Shown here: in pieces, positions 10,019-19,363 of the stretch
Layout: every line of letters starts with the position of its first letter
Position numbering within the stretch: the stretch's first letter is position 1
Assembly: GCA_945876035.1 (NCBI GenBank)
Contig: CAMCMU010000006.1
Coordinates: forward strand, 79,437 to 143,436
Length of the DNA: 64,000 nt
Direction: 5' to 3'
Origin: Schlesneria paludicola DSM 18645
GTDB taxonomy: Bacteria; Planctomycetota; Planctomycetia; Planctomycetales; Planctomycetaceae
The notes under the pieces: model-generated
The model's input: the letters and a program-made list of their open reading frames with translations, nothing else
Told to the model about the DNA's origin: nothing
Database searches by the model: none
Program-made: the position numbers and the translations under genes

Positions 10019-10042
10019 TGAGCGAGAGAATTTTCTCGCTCA
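10019..10042 (+). terminator. mdh terminator-like hairpin
   Basis: The sequence tgagcgaga...tctcgctca forms a 9-bp stem, extendable to 11 bp with a G-T pair, followed by ctttattcctt. It lies 35 bp after the mdh stop. It also falls between the GTG (9993) and ATG (10059) candidate starts of bioA, which favours the later start. Confidence 0.6.
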
Positions 10043-10058
10043 CTTTATTCCTTGCAAT

Positions 10059-11504
10059 ATGAATTCACACGATCTCCGTCGCTTGGACAACTCGCATGTC
10101 TGGCACCCCTTTACTGCGATGTCCGCCTTTCGAGATGAGCAAGCACCGATCATCGTCGAAGCCGAAGGATTCCATCTGATTGATACGGACGGTCGCCGCT
10201 TTATCGATGGGCATTCGTCGCTGTGGTGCAACATTCACGGCCATCGTGTCCCCGCCATTGACGAGGCGATCCAGAAGCAGTTGAACCGAGTGGCTCATTC
10301 AACCCTTTTAGGGCTTTCGAATGAACCGAGCATCGCCTTGGCGACCGAGTTGGTCCAGCAGGCTCCGCTCGGACTCAACAAAGTTTTCTTTTCCGACTGT
10401 GGTGCGGCAGGAGTCGAGGCGGCGTTGAAGATTGCCTACCAGTACCACCGCCAAAAATCCAACCCTTCCGAGAAACGCGATCTCTTTGTCTGTCTGGAAC
10501 AGGCCTATCACGGAGACACGGTCGGAGCGATGAGCCTCGGTGGGATTGACCCCTTCCACAGTCTGTTCGGTTCACTATTATTTCCCGCCAAACGGGTTCC
10601 GACACCCGGAGGATCTCGGCGACAACGTGACCGGAACTCGAATCCTCCGACAGGGTTTGCCTGCCGAACGAACATCTTCGATTCCAGCAGACTTCTTTCA
10701 GAAACTGAGGAACTCGCCGAACTCGAAAGGATGCTTGAAGAGAACGCGCACCGCATCGCAGGCTTCGTGATTGAGCCACTGGTTCAAGCGGCTGCAGGAA
10801 TCCTCGTCCATCCCCATGGCTATTTGAAGAAAGTTCGCGAACTAACTCAACGACACGACATTCTATTGATCGCAGACGAAATCGCCGTCGGTTTCGGCCG
10901 AACCGGGACCTTGTTTGCCTGCGAGCAGGAAAACGTTTCTCCGGACATCCTGATCCTTTCAAAAGGACTGACAGGGGGCTATTTGCCGCTGGCCGCAACG
11001 CTCGTCACCGATGAAATCTACACCGCGTTTTTGGGAGATCCTTGGTTGGGGCGAACGTTTCAACATGGACACACCTACACAGGAAACCCACTTGCCTGTG
11101 CTGCAGCCCTGGCATCACTGCAGCTGATTCACACAAATCAAGTCGTACCCAACGCCCAGCGGATGAGTGAGGTCCTGCGTCGTGAAATGACTTCGCTCAC
11201 ACGATCGGATCCGCCACATCAGCGACAGACATCAACCCATGCTCGCGTTCTCGAGGTTCGTCAGAAGGGAACAATGGTCGGCATAGAACTCGTGCAAGAT
11301 AATGCCGGACTCTCACCATTTCCAGCCGAAAAACGAGTGGGACACCTCGTCACGACAGCCTGTCGTCGTCGAGGAGTCATCCTCCGCAACATCGGCGACG
11401 TCGTTGTTCTTATGCCTGCTCCATCGATGCCCGAACCGCTTGTCGTTGAACTTTGTCGGATCGTCAAAGAGTCTTTGGCAGAGATCTCGACGCTCGTCAT
11501 TTGA
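10059..11504 (+). CDS. bioA: adenosylmethionine-8-amino-7-oxononanoate aminotransferase
   Basis: This PLP enzyme of biotin synthesis converts 7-keto-8-aminopelargonate to 7,8-diaminopelargonate, using S-adenosylmethionine as amino donor. The N-terminal HVWHPFT is the BioA hallmark. Other features are DGHSSLWCNIHGH, the PLP-phosphate segment DCGAAGVEAALKIAYQY, LIADEIAVGFGRTG with the PLP-binding Asp, and the Schiff-base Lys in LILSKGLTGGYLPLAA. I chose the ATG at 10059 because the upstream GTG start would put the mdh terminator hairpin inside the gene. The protein is 481 residues, slightly long because of an insert near residue 190-220. No other bio genes are visible nearby. Confidence 0.95.
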   Translation: MNSHDLRRLDNSHVWHPFTAMSAFRDEQAPIIVEAEGFHLIDTDGRRFIDGHSSLWCNIHGHRVPAIDEAIQKQLNRVAHSTLLGLSNEPSIALATELVQQAPLGLNKVFFSDCGAAGVEAALKIAYQYHRQKSNPSEKRDLFVCLEQAYHGDTVGAMSLGGIDPFHSLFGSLLFPAKRVPTPGGSRRQRDRNSNPPTGFACRTNIFDSSRLLSETEELAELERMLEENAHRIAGFVIEPLVQAAAGILVHPHGYLKKVRELTQRHDILLIADEIAVGFGRTGTLFACEQENVSPDILILSKGLTGGYLPLAATLVTDEIYTAFLGDPWLGRTFQHGHTYTGNPLACAAALASLQLIHTNQVVPNAQRMSEVLRREMTSLTRSDPPHQRQTSTHARVLEVRQKGTMVGIELVQDNAGLSPFPAEKRVGHLVTTACRRRGVILRNIGDVVVLMPAPSMPEPLVVELCRIVKESLAEISTLVI

Positions 11505-12607
11505 GGAATTCACATTTTCCAGATATCCCCCCCCGCCCCACCACACACACACACACACACATTGAAGTCGTCTAATGAACGTCTCCACTGGCTCCCGTAA
11601 TTCATGCGTCTGCCGCTCAAAGTGTCCGATGGATCCCCCAGATTTGTCTCGCAAGTGGCATTTCCGGAGCGATGCGTTTCCAATAAAGACGCTCAACTAT
11701 TCCTAAAAAACATTGATCGGACTCGTCCGGCGGAGAGGCGACCCTTGTGTGTTGATATTGGCATCGCATTCCGAATCCGCTGCGGACCTGACAAAAGACG
11801 TTCGGTTTGAGAAAACTTAAGTTCCATGGGACACATTGGAGGGGGAGCATGTGCAATGACGTTCAGAAGACGTGTACGAAACATGACTGAACATCAAATC
11901 CTCGACTGTCCAGCGGAGAGGACTACACACCTGAACCATGTTCTCACGCTTGCGGAAAATTATCGAACTCACCGAAAAGCCGTCACGATCCCTCGACCGT
12001 TTCAAACGGCGACACCCTTCGTCAAAAGTCCGTCATCCCTGAGGGGCCTCGGAGATGCGGTCGTGATCCCCAACGATGCAACAACGGTTCATCACAACAC
12101 GGAATTTCTCCTTGGCAAGAAGTGCCACAGGGTGTCTTGAGAGGAGGCCCTGCGTTCGGTCTGCGGAGTGACTGCCGAACACGATCTCCGCGAATGCTTC
12201 AAAAAAACGATCCACACGCGCAGGCCATCCGCGGATGGCGAGCCGCGGAAACAGACACATTGGGCCCCGTGATTGCAACAGGAATTGACAATGCCCGCCT
12301 TTTGCTCGGATTCCACCTCAACGGCGAAACCACACAAAAAGAGAGCACGGTGCGTCTGATTGACCGCAGACCGCGATTCGGCAGTTTTATTTGCCAGTAC
12401 ATCACCCTTTATCTTGGCGTTGCAACCATGACCGGCACCACTGACAAGAGTTCAAGGATCGAATCGGGAGATCTCGTAGAGAGGAATTTCGAGGGCGTTA
12501 GCGGCTTTGCGGCACCGGGCGGTTGTGGCAAAGTCCTCGCGTATCACTCGCGAGATCCATCGTGAGTATGGTGACATCGACCGGCGTTTTGCGAAAGGAC
12601 GGCGTGC
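11505..12607. other. 1.1 kb gene-free gap
   Basis: Several open frames (for example 12122-12565 plus, 11313-11696 minus) overlap each other on both strands. Their translations are rich in Arg, Cys and His and resemble no family I know, so I regard them as chance. The start of the gap holds a C-rich tract and a (CA)10 repeat. Confidence 0.5.
11542..11561. repeat. (CA)10 dinucleotide repeat
   Basis: Ten uninterrupted CA units lie 37 bp after the bioA stop, preceded by ccccccccgcccc. Such tracts are slippage-prone. Being outside any gene it is unlikely to be a coding phase-variation switch. Confidence 0.9.
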
Positions 12608-13765
12608 ATGCGTTGGATAGAAATCGGTGCGTGGGGGATCATCGTCCTTTGGGGGCGAGCGTTCTTCCCTGCCTGCTACGGGATCTTGTTTCCTCGATTT
12701 CTAAAAGATGTTCCCCCGATCACGGGAGAGGACCTTCCGACGATATCGATCATCGTTCCCGCGCGCGACGAAGTCTCGGCCATCGAGGAATCGTTGGAAC
12801 ACCTATTGAAGGTTTGCTATCCCCGCCTCGAGGTGATTGCCATTGATGATCGATCGACCGATGAAACCGGCGTAATCATGGATCGCATGGCGGCGTTCCA
12901 TGATTCTCGATTGAAAGTGATCCACGTGACCGAACTCCCGGCGGGATGGTTAGGAAAAAACCATGCACTCGCCTTGGGGGCGGCCGAATCCAACGCAGAC
13001 TTTCTTTTGCTGACGGACGGCGACGTGATGATCGATCCGCTGACTCTTCGTCGAGCGATGTCCGTTGTTCATGACCGCAAACTCGATCACTTGGTCTTGC
13101 TGCCGGAGATCGTGACCTCGACGTTTCTTGAAATCGCACTGATCAACTTTTTTTGTTTGTTGTTGATGACAACGACTCAATTTCCGCTTGTCCGCTGGAG
13201 CTGGTTTAAAAATGCCTATCTGGGAGTCGGTGCTTTCAATCTGGTACGCCGAACGGCCTATGATGCCATTGGCGGATTCTCGAAACTGCAATTGGAAGTG
13301 GCGGACGATTTAATGCTGGGGAGATCCATTAAGCGCGCAGGACTCCTTCAAGATGTTTATGGGGGGCAGAAAAACGTCTGGGTCAAATGGCAACAGGGGG
13401 GTGTTTGGTCCATCGTGAAGGGACTCGAAAAAAATGCGTTTGCCGCGTCGAGGTATTCGATGTTCAGAACACTCTTGGCCTGCATCACGATTCTGGGAAT
13501 TTCGGTTGTCCCGATCGGGGCTCTGGCTTGCGGAGTCGCCGTTTGGCAATCATCGATTCTGATTGTTGGGACGGTTCTACTTTCTTTGGGAACGGCACGA
13601 ACAGTAGGCTTTCCGCTGGCCGTTGGTTTTTTGTACCCGTGGGCTGCCGTCGTTTTCTGTTACATCATGACTCGTTCGATGGTCCTAACCATACGTCAAG
13701 GAGGTGTCCGTTGGCGCGACACCTTTTATTCACTCAACGATCTGCGAAACGGTTGTGAGAAATAG
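12608..13765 (+). CDS. membrane family 2 glycosyltransferase
   Basis: The 385-residue protein has one N-terminal membrane segment, a GT-A domain (ISIIVPARDEVSAIEESLEHLL, IDDRSTDETG, DGDVMIDP as the DxD motif, VADDLMLGRSIK near the acceptor site) and three or four C-terminal membrane segments. It ends in RWRDTFYSLNDLRNG. The layout resembles CrtQ-like glycosyltransferases and HpnB-like proteins that modify carotenoid or hopanoid lipids at the inner membrane. No carotenoid or hopanoid gene lies beside it, so the substrate is unknown. AAAGGA lies upstream of the ATG. Confidence 0.88.
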   Translation: MRWIEIGAWGIIVLWGRAFFPACYGILFPRFLKDVPPITGEDLPTISIIVPARDEVSAIEESLEHLLKVCYPRLEVIAIDDRSTDETGVIMDRMAAFHDSRLKVIHVTELPAGWLGKNHALALGAAESNADFLLLTDGDVMIDPLTLRRAMSVVHDRKLDHLVLLPEIVTSTFLEIALINFFCLLLMTTTQFPLVRWSWFKNAYLGVGAFNLVRRTAYDAIGGFSKLQLEVADDLMLGRSIKRAGLLQDVYGGQKNVWVKWQQGGVWSIVKGLEKNAFAASRYSMFRTLLACITILGISVVPIGALACGVAVWQSSILIVGTVLLSLGTARTVGFPLAVGFLYPWAAVVFCYIMTRSMVLTIRQGGVRWRDTFYSLNDLRNGCEK

Positions 13766-13916
13766 GGACCACGAGCATCGCCAATGCTGCTTCCGTGATG
13801 CGGGAGGATCACGAGTCCCCTGATGCTCCGGAATGCGATTTTCCGTTTAGGGCGTTTGGTGTGAAACAGACGTGGCCGTCCTTTTTCCTTTGTGTTGAAT
13901 TCCCTCTGACGGTGTT

Positions 13917-13952
13917 TTCAATTTGCCGACGTCGCCGATTCGGCAAATTGAA
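13917..13952. terminator. 13-bp hairpin spanning the lipoprotein stop codon
   Basis: The arms ttcaatttgccga and tcggcaaattgaa pair perfectly around a 10-nt loop. The left arm contains the TGA stop of the minus-strand lipoprotein gene, so the last codons form part of the stem. It lies between the convergent glycosyltransferase and lipoprotein genes and could serve both. There is no U-tract, so it may stabilise 3' ends rather than terminate. Confidence 0.45.
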
Positions 13953-14508
13953 GGAATGCGTCTTTTTGATCAATGACTGTCGCTAGTGGCCCCGTGAGCT
14001 TGATAAAGAAATTTGTGGGTCCGAGGGGAGCGGCGAGCCCCAGCATTCTCCATTGGGGACTGGGTTGCCCCCCGTTGAACATATCCGAGTACGTGCCAGA
14101 AATTTCGACCAGCGAACTGCGGCGGCCATCGAATGTGATTGTGGACTCGCGAGACTCGGCATCGTTTGGACCTCGTCGAAACTGGCCTCGCCAGCGTTCT
14201 ATGTTCGCCTCAATGCCACCACCAGCCGAAGAGAGCGTCAGTCGCGCCGAGCCTCCAACCCCGGGGAGAGTGAATTCCCCGAGAACGAATTCACTCTTCG
14301 GAGGCTGCTGCTGCCAGCCTGCGGGGACCATGAATTGAAACCCCCCAACGGAAACGCGATGGGGCTCTGTCTCGGATGTTGATGAATGGATATCCAACGC
14401 AACCGCCTTAGCCATGGGGATGGGAACATCCGCCTCCGGTTTCGGCTGTTCCATGCATCCCAAAGGGACGAAAATCGCCCAGAAAAAAAACGTATTCGTC
14501 CAGTGCAT
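13918..14508 (-). CDS. putative lipoprotein
   Basis: This 196-residue protein starts with MHWTNTFFFWAIFVPLGC, a lipoprotein signal with the lipidated Cys at about residue 18. The mature part is a beta-rich domain (GGFQFMVPAGWQ..., FVLGEFTLPGVG, ANIERWRGQFRRG) resembling planctomycete proteins of unknown function with a PsbP-like appearance. The ORF track starts at TTG 14514; the ATG two codons later is preferred. It would be anchored in a membrane facing the periplasm. Function unknown. Its 3' end forms a hairpin. Confidence 0.75.
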   Translation of the reverse strand: MHWTNTFFFWAIFVPLGCMEQPKPEADVPIPMAKAVALDIHSSTSETEPHRVSVGGFQFMVPAGWQQQPPKSEFVLGEFTLPGVGGSARLTLSSAGGGIEANIERWRGQFRRGPNDAESRESTITFDGRRSSLVEISGTYSDMFNGGQPSPQWRMLGLAAPLGPTNFFIKLTGPLATVIDQKDAFLQFAESATSAN

Positions 14509-14562
14509 TGTCAAAGTCCCTGCCCTTAAGAAATGACCAAGTTTTGTTATCGTTTCGAAGAC

Positions 14563-16401
14563 TCAAAGAGCTTTCGACTTTCCTAAAATGTGATCGGCCA
14601 AATCCACATATTGACGAACTCGGCTGGCAACAATTTGGAGGCTTTTGACCCAGAACTCTGGCTTCTGCAAATCAAAACCGAGCGTCGATCGCACGGCCGC
14701 TTCTGCATCCTGGCAGCCAGTCGCGATCAACAGTCGACGATAGGTCTCGGCAAATTCACCGCCCGCTTCCCGAGCGACGGCATAGAGACCCATCGAAAGA
14801 AGGTAGCCGAAGGTGTAGGGAAAATTGTAAAAGGGAAGCCCACTGATGTAGAAGTGAAGTTTAGAGGACCAGAATCTCGGATTCCAGCCGTCGTCGGCCA
14901 ACACATCAAGATAGGCCGTCTTCTGAGCCGCTTCCATCAGCGCGTTCAATTGATCCACCGTCAATTCCCCGCGGCTTCGTTCTCGGTAAAACTCGTCTTC
15001 GAAAAGGAATCTCGCATGGATGTTCATCAGAAATGCCACAGAGTCGCCTAACAGATCATCCAGGATTTTCAAACGATCGTAGTCCGAACGTGCCTGCTGC
15101 AGACGTCTTTCACTCAACACCGCCTCTGCGAATGTCGAAGCGGTCTCGGCAAGGTTCATCGGGTAGTCCTGCAGGAACACTGGTTGATCCCGCAGGACCC
15201 ACGAATGATAGGCGTGTCCGAGTTCATGCGCCAGTGTGCTCATGCTGTCAGCACTGTTCGTATAGGTCATGAAGATCCGAGACTGCTTCAAAGTCGGAAA
15301 GCTTGTGCAAAACCCGCCCTGATGCTTGCCGGTACGGTTCTCGGCTTCCACCCAACACCCCGAAAACGCCATTTTGGCGAAGTCGCCGAAGTCGGGGCTA
15401 AAGGCATGAAAGGCATCAATAATTTGTGAACCTGCGTTGTCATAGCCGATGTCGTCAGCCGCGGTGGCACCCGGCAATTGCGGCAGAGGTGCGGTTATGT
15501 CGTACCAGGCCAATCGATCGATTCCGAGGAGTCGCGATTTAGCTCTAAAATAGTCTTTCAGAACCCCCTTTTCCGCGTTGATCGTTGACCACATCGCATC
15601 CAAAGTCTCCCGTGTCATTCGATTGAACCGCAAAGGCGCCTCGAGGTGATCGCACAACCCGAGATGCCGATACGTTGTCAATCGGGTACCGGCGATGTGG
15701 TTCAGCGTATCCGCGCACGTTTCCGCAATCGTTGCCCACGCTCCATCGACTGCAAAGAAATTATTTTGGCGGATCGAGCGTTGCGGAGAATCAAAAGGCA
15801 CCTGACCCGGTGATCGCAAAACGAGCTTTCCCTTCTCCTGAATCGACACTTTCAACGAACCCGAAAGCCGGTCAAATAGGCGACTCCAAGCGTGAATTCC
15901 ATCGACGGCCAAATCGGCGGCAAGCAGTTCCTGCGACTTTGGCAATCGCAATGCTGCGTTGCGTCGTCGTGTGGTCAGAAAGTATTCGTTACGTTTGAGT
16001 TCCGCCGCGGATTCGATCAACGCGAGAAACTCTGCATCCGTTGCCTCTTTGAATGCAAATTCTATATGGGTGGCGATTTGTTCACGATGCGGCGTCAGTG
16101 TTGCGAGTTCCGCCTGCAACTGCTGATAAAGCTTGCACTCCGCATCGGCCGCCATGTAACACTCGACAAGGGCCTTGAAGTCGGACGCCTCGGCATCGAG
16201 CAACTCGTACTCGGAAATCAACGCGATCCAACTCGAAGAACTCTCACTTCGACCGTTGACCGGCGGTAGAGAATTCGTCGAGGCCGCGAAGTTCGCGAGT
16301 TTGGTTTTCAGGAGATCCAGCTGCAGCCGAAACTCCATCGATGCCGGTTCGTCAGCCAAGGAAGCCAAATCCCAAGTCAGAGGAATTTTTTTTAAGGTCA
16401 T
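14563..16401 (-). CDS. pepF: M3 family oligoendopeptidase F
   Basis: This cytoplasmic zinc metallopeptidase cleaves short oligopeptides. The 612-residue protein matches the clade-3 oligoendopeptidase length. The zinc-binding HExxH is in TLAHELGHAYHSW, with the third ligand Glu in NLAETASTFAEAV about 25 residues later. Near the C-terminus is FYNFPYTFGYLLSMGLY, typical of PepF. The start ATG at 16401 has GGAAG about ten bases upstream. It is followed, after 275 bp containing a doubtful small ORF, by the yjbQ-like gene on the same strand. Confidence 0.95.
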   Translation of the reverse strand: MTLKKIPLTWDLASLADEPASMEFRLQLDLLKTKLANFAASTNSLPPVNGRSESSSSWIALISEYELLDAEASDFKALVECYMAADAECKLYQQLQAELATLTPHREQIATHIEFAFKEATDAEFLALIESAAELKRNEYFLTTRRRNAALRLPKSQELLAADLAVDGIHAWSRLFDRLSGSLKVSIQEKGKLVLRSPGQVPFDSPQRSIRQNNFFAVDGAWATIAETCADTLNHIAGTRLTTYRHLGLCDHLEAPLRFNRMTRETLDAMWSTINAEKGVLKDYFRAKSRLLGIDRLAWYDITAPLPQLPGATAADDIGYDNAGSQIIDAFHAFSPDFGDFAKMAFSGCWVEAENRTGKHQGGFCTSFPTLKQSRIFMTYTNSADSMSTLAHELGHAYHSWVLRDQPVFLQDYPMNLAETASTFAEAVLSERRLQQARSDYDRLKILDDLLGDSVAFLMNIHARFLFEDEFYRERSRGELTVDQLNALMEAAQKTAYLDVLADDGWNPRFWSSKLHFYISGLPFYNFPYTFGYLLSMGLYAVAREAGGEFAETYRRLLIATGCQDAEAAVRSTLGFDLQKPEFWVKSLQIVASRVRQYVDLADHILGKSKAL

Positions 16402-16469
16402 GAAACCAGTCGCTTCCTTTGGAGAACAGATGTTGCTTGAGGAGTCCTAGAAATGTCCCGTGATGCCCG

Positions 16470-16667
16470 TCAATCATCCGGGTCGAGGTGTTCATCATCG
16501 GACAGCATTTTACCGACGGACGGGCCGAAATCGAGATCGAGCCGTTCCGAAATCTTCTGCAGTAGCACGGGTAACGCGTGAGCCAAGATTTTCGGGCGGA
16601 TTCTTGGAGACAAACGTGATGGGCTCCAACCGTGTTGAGATGCCGGATGTTTTTGATGAGCAGCCAT
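16470..16667 (-). CDS. possible small hypothetical protein
   Basis: A 65-codon frame begins 10 bp after the yjbQ-like stop, with GGTGAGG just upstream of its ATG. The C-terminal half (LPVLLQKISERLDLDFGPSVGKMLSDDEHLDPDD) looks protein-like and acidic; the first 25 residues are less so. I do not recognise a family. It could equally be chance in the 275-bp gap before pepF. Confidence 0.3.
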   Translation of the reverse strand: MAAHQKHPASQHGWSPSRLSPRIRPKILAHALPVLLQKISERLDLDFGPSVGKMLSDDEHLDPDD

Positions 16668-16676
16668 GTGACGAAA

Positions 16677-17099
16677 TCAGACCTCACCATGCAGGGTCAG
16701 CATCAGCGAGCGTGGACCGCCGTGGTTACGGTGTTCGCAGAGGTAGATCCCCTGCCATGTGCCAATGGACAGACCGCCGTTCGCAATGGGAATCGTAATC
16801 GAACTGCCCAGCAACGCAGACTTCACGTGGGCAGGCATATCGTCCGGCCCCTCGCACGTGTGGAGATGAGGGAATCCTTCGGGAGCGATGGCATTGAAGG
16901 ACGACTCCAAGTCGTGAGGCACATCGGGATCGGCGTTCTCATTGATGGAGATCGATGCCGAGGTATGTTGAATGAACACATGCAGCAGGCCAACGCGGCA
17001 GCAGGTCAACGCAGGTATGGCGTCGATCACCTCCCGCGTGATGAGATGAAATCCGCGGGGCATTGCCGGCAATATCAAAATGTGTTGATGCCACGCCAT
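16677..17099 (-). CDS. YjbQ/UPF0047 family protein
   Basis: The 140-residue protein belongs to the YjbQ (UPF0047) family, whose E. coli member has weak thiamine-phosphate synthase activity; the in vivo role is unclear. Family motifs are LLHVFIQHTSASISINENADPDVPHDLE, with the conserved HTSA, and the C-terminal LSIGTWQGIYLCEHR. The ORF track start at 17180 would overlap aroC; the ATG at 17099 has CCAGGAGA upstream and matches family length. It follows aroC by 47 bp and is probably co-transcribed with it. Confidence 0.93.
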   Translation of the reverse strand: MAWHQHILILPAMPRGFHLITREVIDAIPALTCCRVGLLHVFIQHTSASISINENADPDVPHDLESSFNAIAPEGFPHLHTCEGPDDMPAHVKSALLGSSITIPIANGGLSIGTWQGIYLCEHRNHGGPRSLMLTLHGEV

Positions 17100-17146
17100 G
17101 ATGTCTCCTGGAGGTTTCTTGGAGTCTTCGCCGTTTCGGGTTTTGA

Positions 17147-18274
17147 TCACCGTCCACGTTGCCCCAACCATCTCAACCAATGATCGGCTAAAACGATGGC
17201 GACCATCGCTTCGGCCATCGGAATAAACCGTGGCAACAAACAGGGATCGTGACGGCCCTTGGTCTTGATTGTGGAGGGCTCTCCCCTGCTCGTGACCGTT
17301 GGTTGTTCGATGGGGAGACTGCTCGTCGGCTTCACCGCAGCGCGCAGGATGATCGGCAAACCAGTCGTGATTCCTCCCAACATGCCGCCGTGGCGATTGG
17401 AATCCGTCGTGATTCCGGCGTGGCCGTCATACGGGTGGTCTGCATCCGAAACAAAGTGATCGTTATGTTGGCTTCCGCACATCGTAACGCATCTGAAACC
17501 GATGCCGTACTCGACACCGAGTACGGCTGGAAGCGAGAATAGCGCCTTGGCGAGGTCGGCCTTGATCTTGTCGAAGACCGGTTCGCCGAGCCCTGCGGGA
17601 ATGTTCGTGGCCACAATTTCCGCCGCACCACCGATTGAATCCCCCACTTTACGAATTTGCTCGATGAGTTCAATCATCTTCGCCGCAGCGGCGACATCGG
17701 GGCAGCGAACGATGTTCGGTTCTCCGTTCGGCAGGGATTCGACCTGCTCTAGTGTCACCTTCGCAGGATCGGCAATCACGGCTTTAACCTCGCCGACCTG
17801 TGTCACGTATCCGACGACTCGCCCCCCAAAACCATGATCAAGAATTTTTTTTGCGACCACCCCTGCCGCAACTCGAACCGTCGTCTCCCGCGCACTCGAC
17901 CGGCCACCACCGCGATAGTCGCGGAAGCCGTACTTGGCATCAAAGGAAAAATCGGCGTGACCCGGCCGGTAAAGGTCCTTGATGTCCCCGTAGTCTTTGC
18001 TGCGTTGGTCCTGATTGCGAATCAAAATCGCAAGACTGGTCCCCGTCGTTCTTCCCTCAAACACACCTGATAAAATCTCGGGCGTATCGGATTCGTCGCG
18101 TTGAGTCACAATGTGGCTCTGACCCGGTCTGCGTCGGGACAGGTCGATCATCAAATCCTCAATCGACAATGGAATCCCCGGGGGAGCACCATCAATAATG
18201 ACAACGTTCGCCGGTCCGTGGCTTTCGCCAGCCGTCGTTACCCGAAATGCTTGTCCGAATGAGTTTCCTGCCAT
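17147..18274 (-). CDS. aroC: chorismate synthase
   Basis: The last shikimate-pathway enzyme converts 5-enolpyruvylshikimate-3-phosphate to chorismate with reduced FMN. The signature GESHGPANVVIIDGAPPG, the FMN-binding RRRPGQSHIVTQR, YRPGHADFSFDAKYG, YRGGGRSSARET and a C-terminal RHDPCLLPRFIPMAEAM are all present. I use the ATG at 18274 (MAGNSFGQAFRV), which matches other chorismate synthases; the ORF track start is nine codons upstream. The length of 375 residues is normal. The divergent ferredoxin gene lies 400 bp away. Confidence 0.97.
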   Translation of the reverse strand: MAGNSFGQAFRVTTAGESHGPANVVIIDGAPPGIPLSIEDLMIDLSRRRPGQSHIVTQRDESDTPEILSGVFEGRTTGTSLAILIRNQDQRSKDYGDIKDLYRPGHADFSFDAKYGFRDYRGGGRSSARETTVRVAAGVVAKKILDHGFGGRVVGYVTQVGEVKAVIADPAKVTLEQVESLPNGEPNIVRCPDVAAAAKMIELIEQIRKVGDSIGGAAEIVATNIPAGLGEPVFDKIKADLAKALFSLPAVLGVEYGIGFRCVTMCGSQHNDHFVSDADHPYDGHAGITTDSNRHGGMLGGITTGLPIILRAAVKPTSSLPIEQPTVTSRGEPSTIKTKGRHDPCLLPRFIPMAEAMVAIVLADHWLRWLGQRGR

Positions 18275-18676
18275 GGTGCCCCCGATTGTATTGACCGCCA
18301 ACGGAAACCGAAACCGGAAGCCGGGCGCGGATACCCATAAACTGCGGAGAATCCTTGAATAACCCTGCCAGACTCAACTTTTGGACCCGCAAACGCGTGA
18401 CAGGAGATGCTTGATCCTTGACTTCTGCTACAGGCCCGCTTCTCACGAAAGAGAATTGCCCTCAGGACGGCTCGCCAGCACGCGAACGTTGGGCTAGTAT
18501 TCATGCTGCGAGTGCAAATTCCGCCGGCGAGTGGGATCGCTCGCAAGTCAAGAACCCGATGTGGTCGATGACGGAGAGCATTCAGACAACTCCTGAAATT
18601 GGTCTGAATCACTGTGGCTTCGTGTACAAGAGCAACATCATCCCGCGGCGACGATCAGTCGAGAGGTGACCAGATT
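18275..18676. other. divergent promoter region between aroC and ferredoxin
   Basis: The 400-bp gap separates two divergently transcribed genes and must carry both promoters. I could not fix promoter boxes with confidence. No coding frame is convincing. Confidence 0.5.
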
Positions 18677-19078
18677 ATGGCAAAAGCAGGCGGACGGAAA
18701 AAACTTCCCAAGGAAATTGCGGTCATCAATGCCGACAACTGCACGGGCTGTGAAGCCTGTCTAGAAGTCTGCCCCGTGGACTGTATTGCTAAAGTCCCTG
18801 GCGATTCGATTTCGGTGCTGCAGTCGTGGTGCGAGATCGACGTTGAACGCTGCGTCGGTTGCGAAGTTTGCGTTGCGATCCCGACGAAAAAAACAGACCC
18901 CTACGAATTAACCGTTTGCCCGTGGGATGCCATTGAGATGATCCCCACGGTTCAAGCGGCCCAAATCGTCGCAAAAAAAGGGGGCCCGCCCGGTTATATG
19001 ATCGCCAACTGGGATCGCCTCGTGATCCCCGCTCAACGCATGGCGGAGCTGGCTGCAGATCAACAAAGCGCCAAATAA
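18677..19078 (+). CDS. dicluster 4Fe-4S ferredoxin
   Basis: This 133-residue electron carrier has two 4Fe-4S motifs. The first is classical (CTGCEACLEVCP, from residue 22). The second is CVGCEVC followed by a 15-residue loop (VAIPTKKTDPYELTV) before the fourth Cys-Pro, longer than in bacterial 2[4Fe-4S] ferredoxins. A 40-residue C-terminal tail follows. The ORF track begins at GTG 18614, but the ATG at 18677 (MAKAGGRKKLPKEIAV) with GAGAGG just upstream fits better. The redox partner cannot be told from context. Confidence 0.92.
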   Translation: MAKAGGRKKLPKEIAVINADNCTGCEACLEVCPVDCIAKVPGDSISVLQSWCEIDVERCVGCEVCVAIPTKKTDPYELTVCPWDAIEMIPTVQAAQIVAKKGGPPGYMIANWDRLVIPAQRMAELAADQQSAK

Positions 19079-19363
19079 TTCTCGGCCAACGTCTCGACCG
19101 AATCCAACATGACAACACATGGTAACGGCGGAGTGCTCGGGAGGGGCCTGATTGTGAAGAGCGTGTTTTGCCCAGCCTGGATGCCGCATCATTTTTCTTA
19201 AACAGAAACTCGTCTTTAATGACCTCGCGGCCGCCCCCTCTTGACCCTTCGAACACGTGATTTCAAGATCGGTGGGCCATCTCTAGGCGAATACCGATCA
19301 CCTTCCATTCCGCTATTTCCTCAGCCGAGCAGTCGGAAAAACAGCTTCATCCGAAGAGATTTT

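Noticed and set aside
11542-11561. (CA)10 tract as a phase-variation switch
   Set aside because: It lies outside any gene and at no promoter of a recognised gene, so slippage would not alter a protein.
12122-12565. 147-codon plus-strand ORF
   Set aside because: No family character, overlaps another chance frame upstream, and lies in a gap with frames on both strands.
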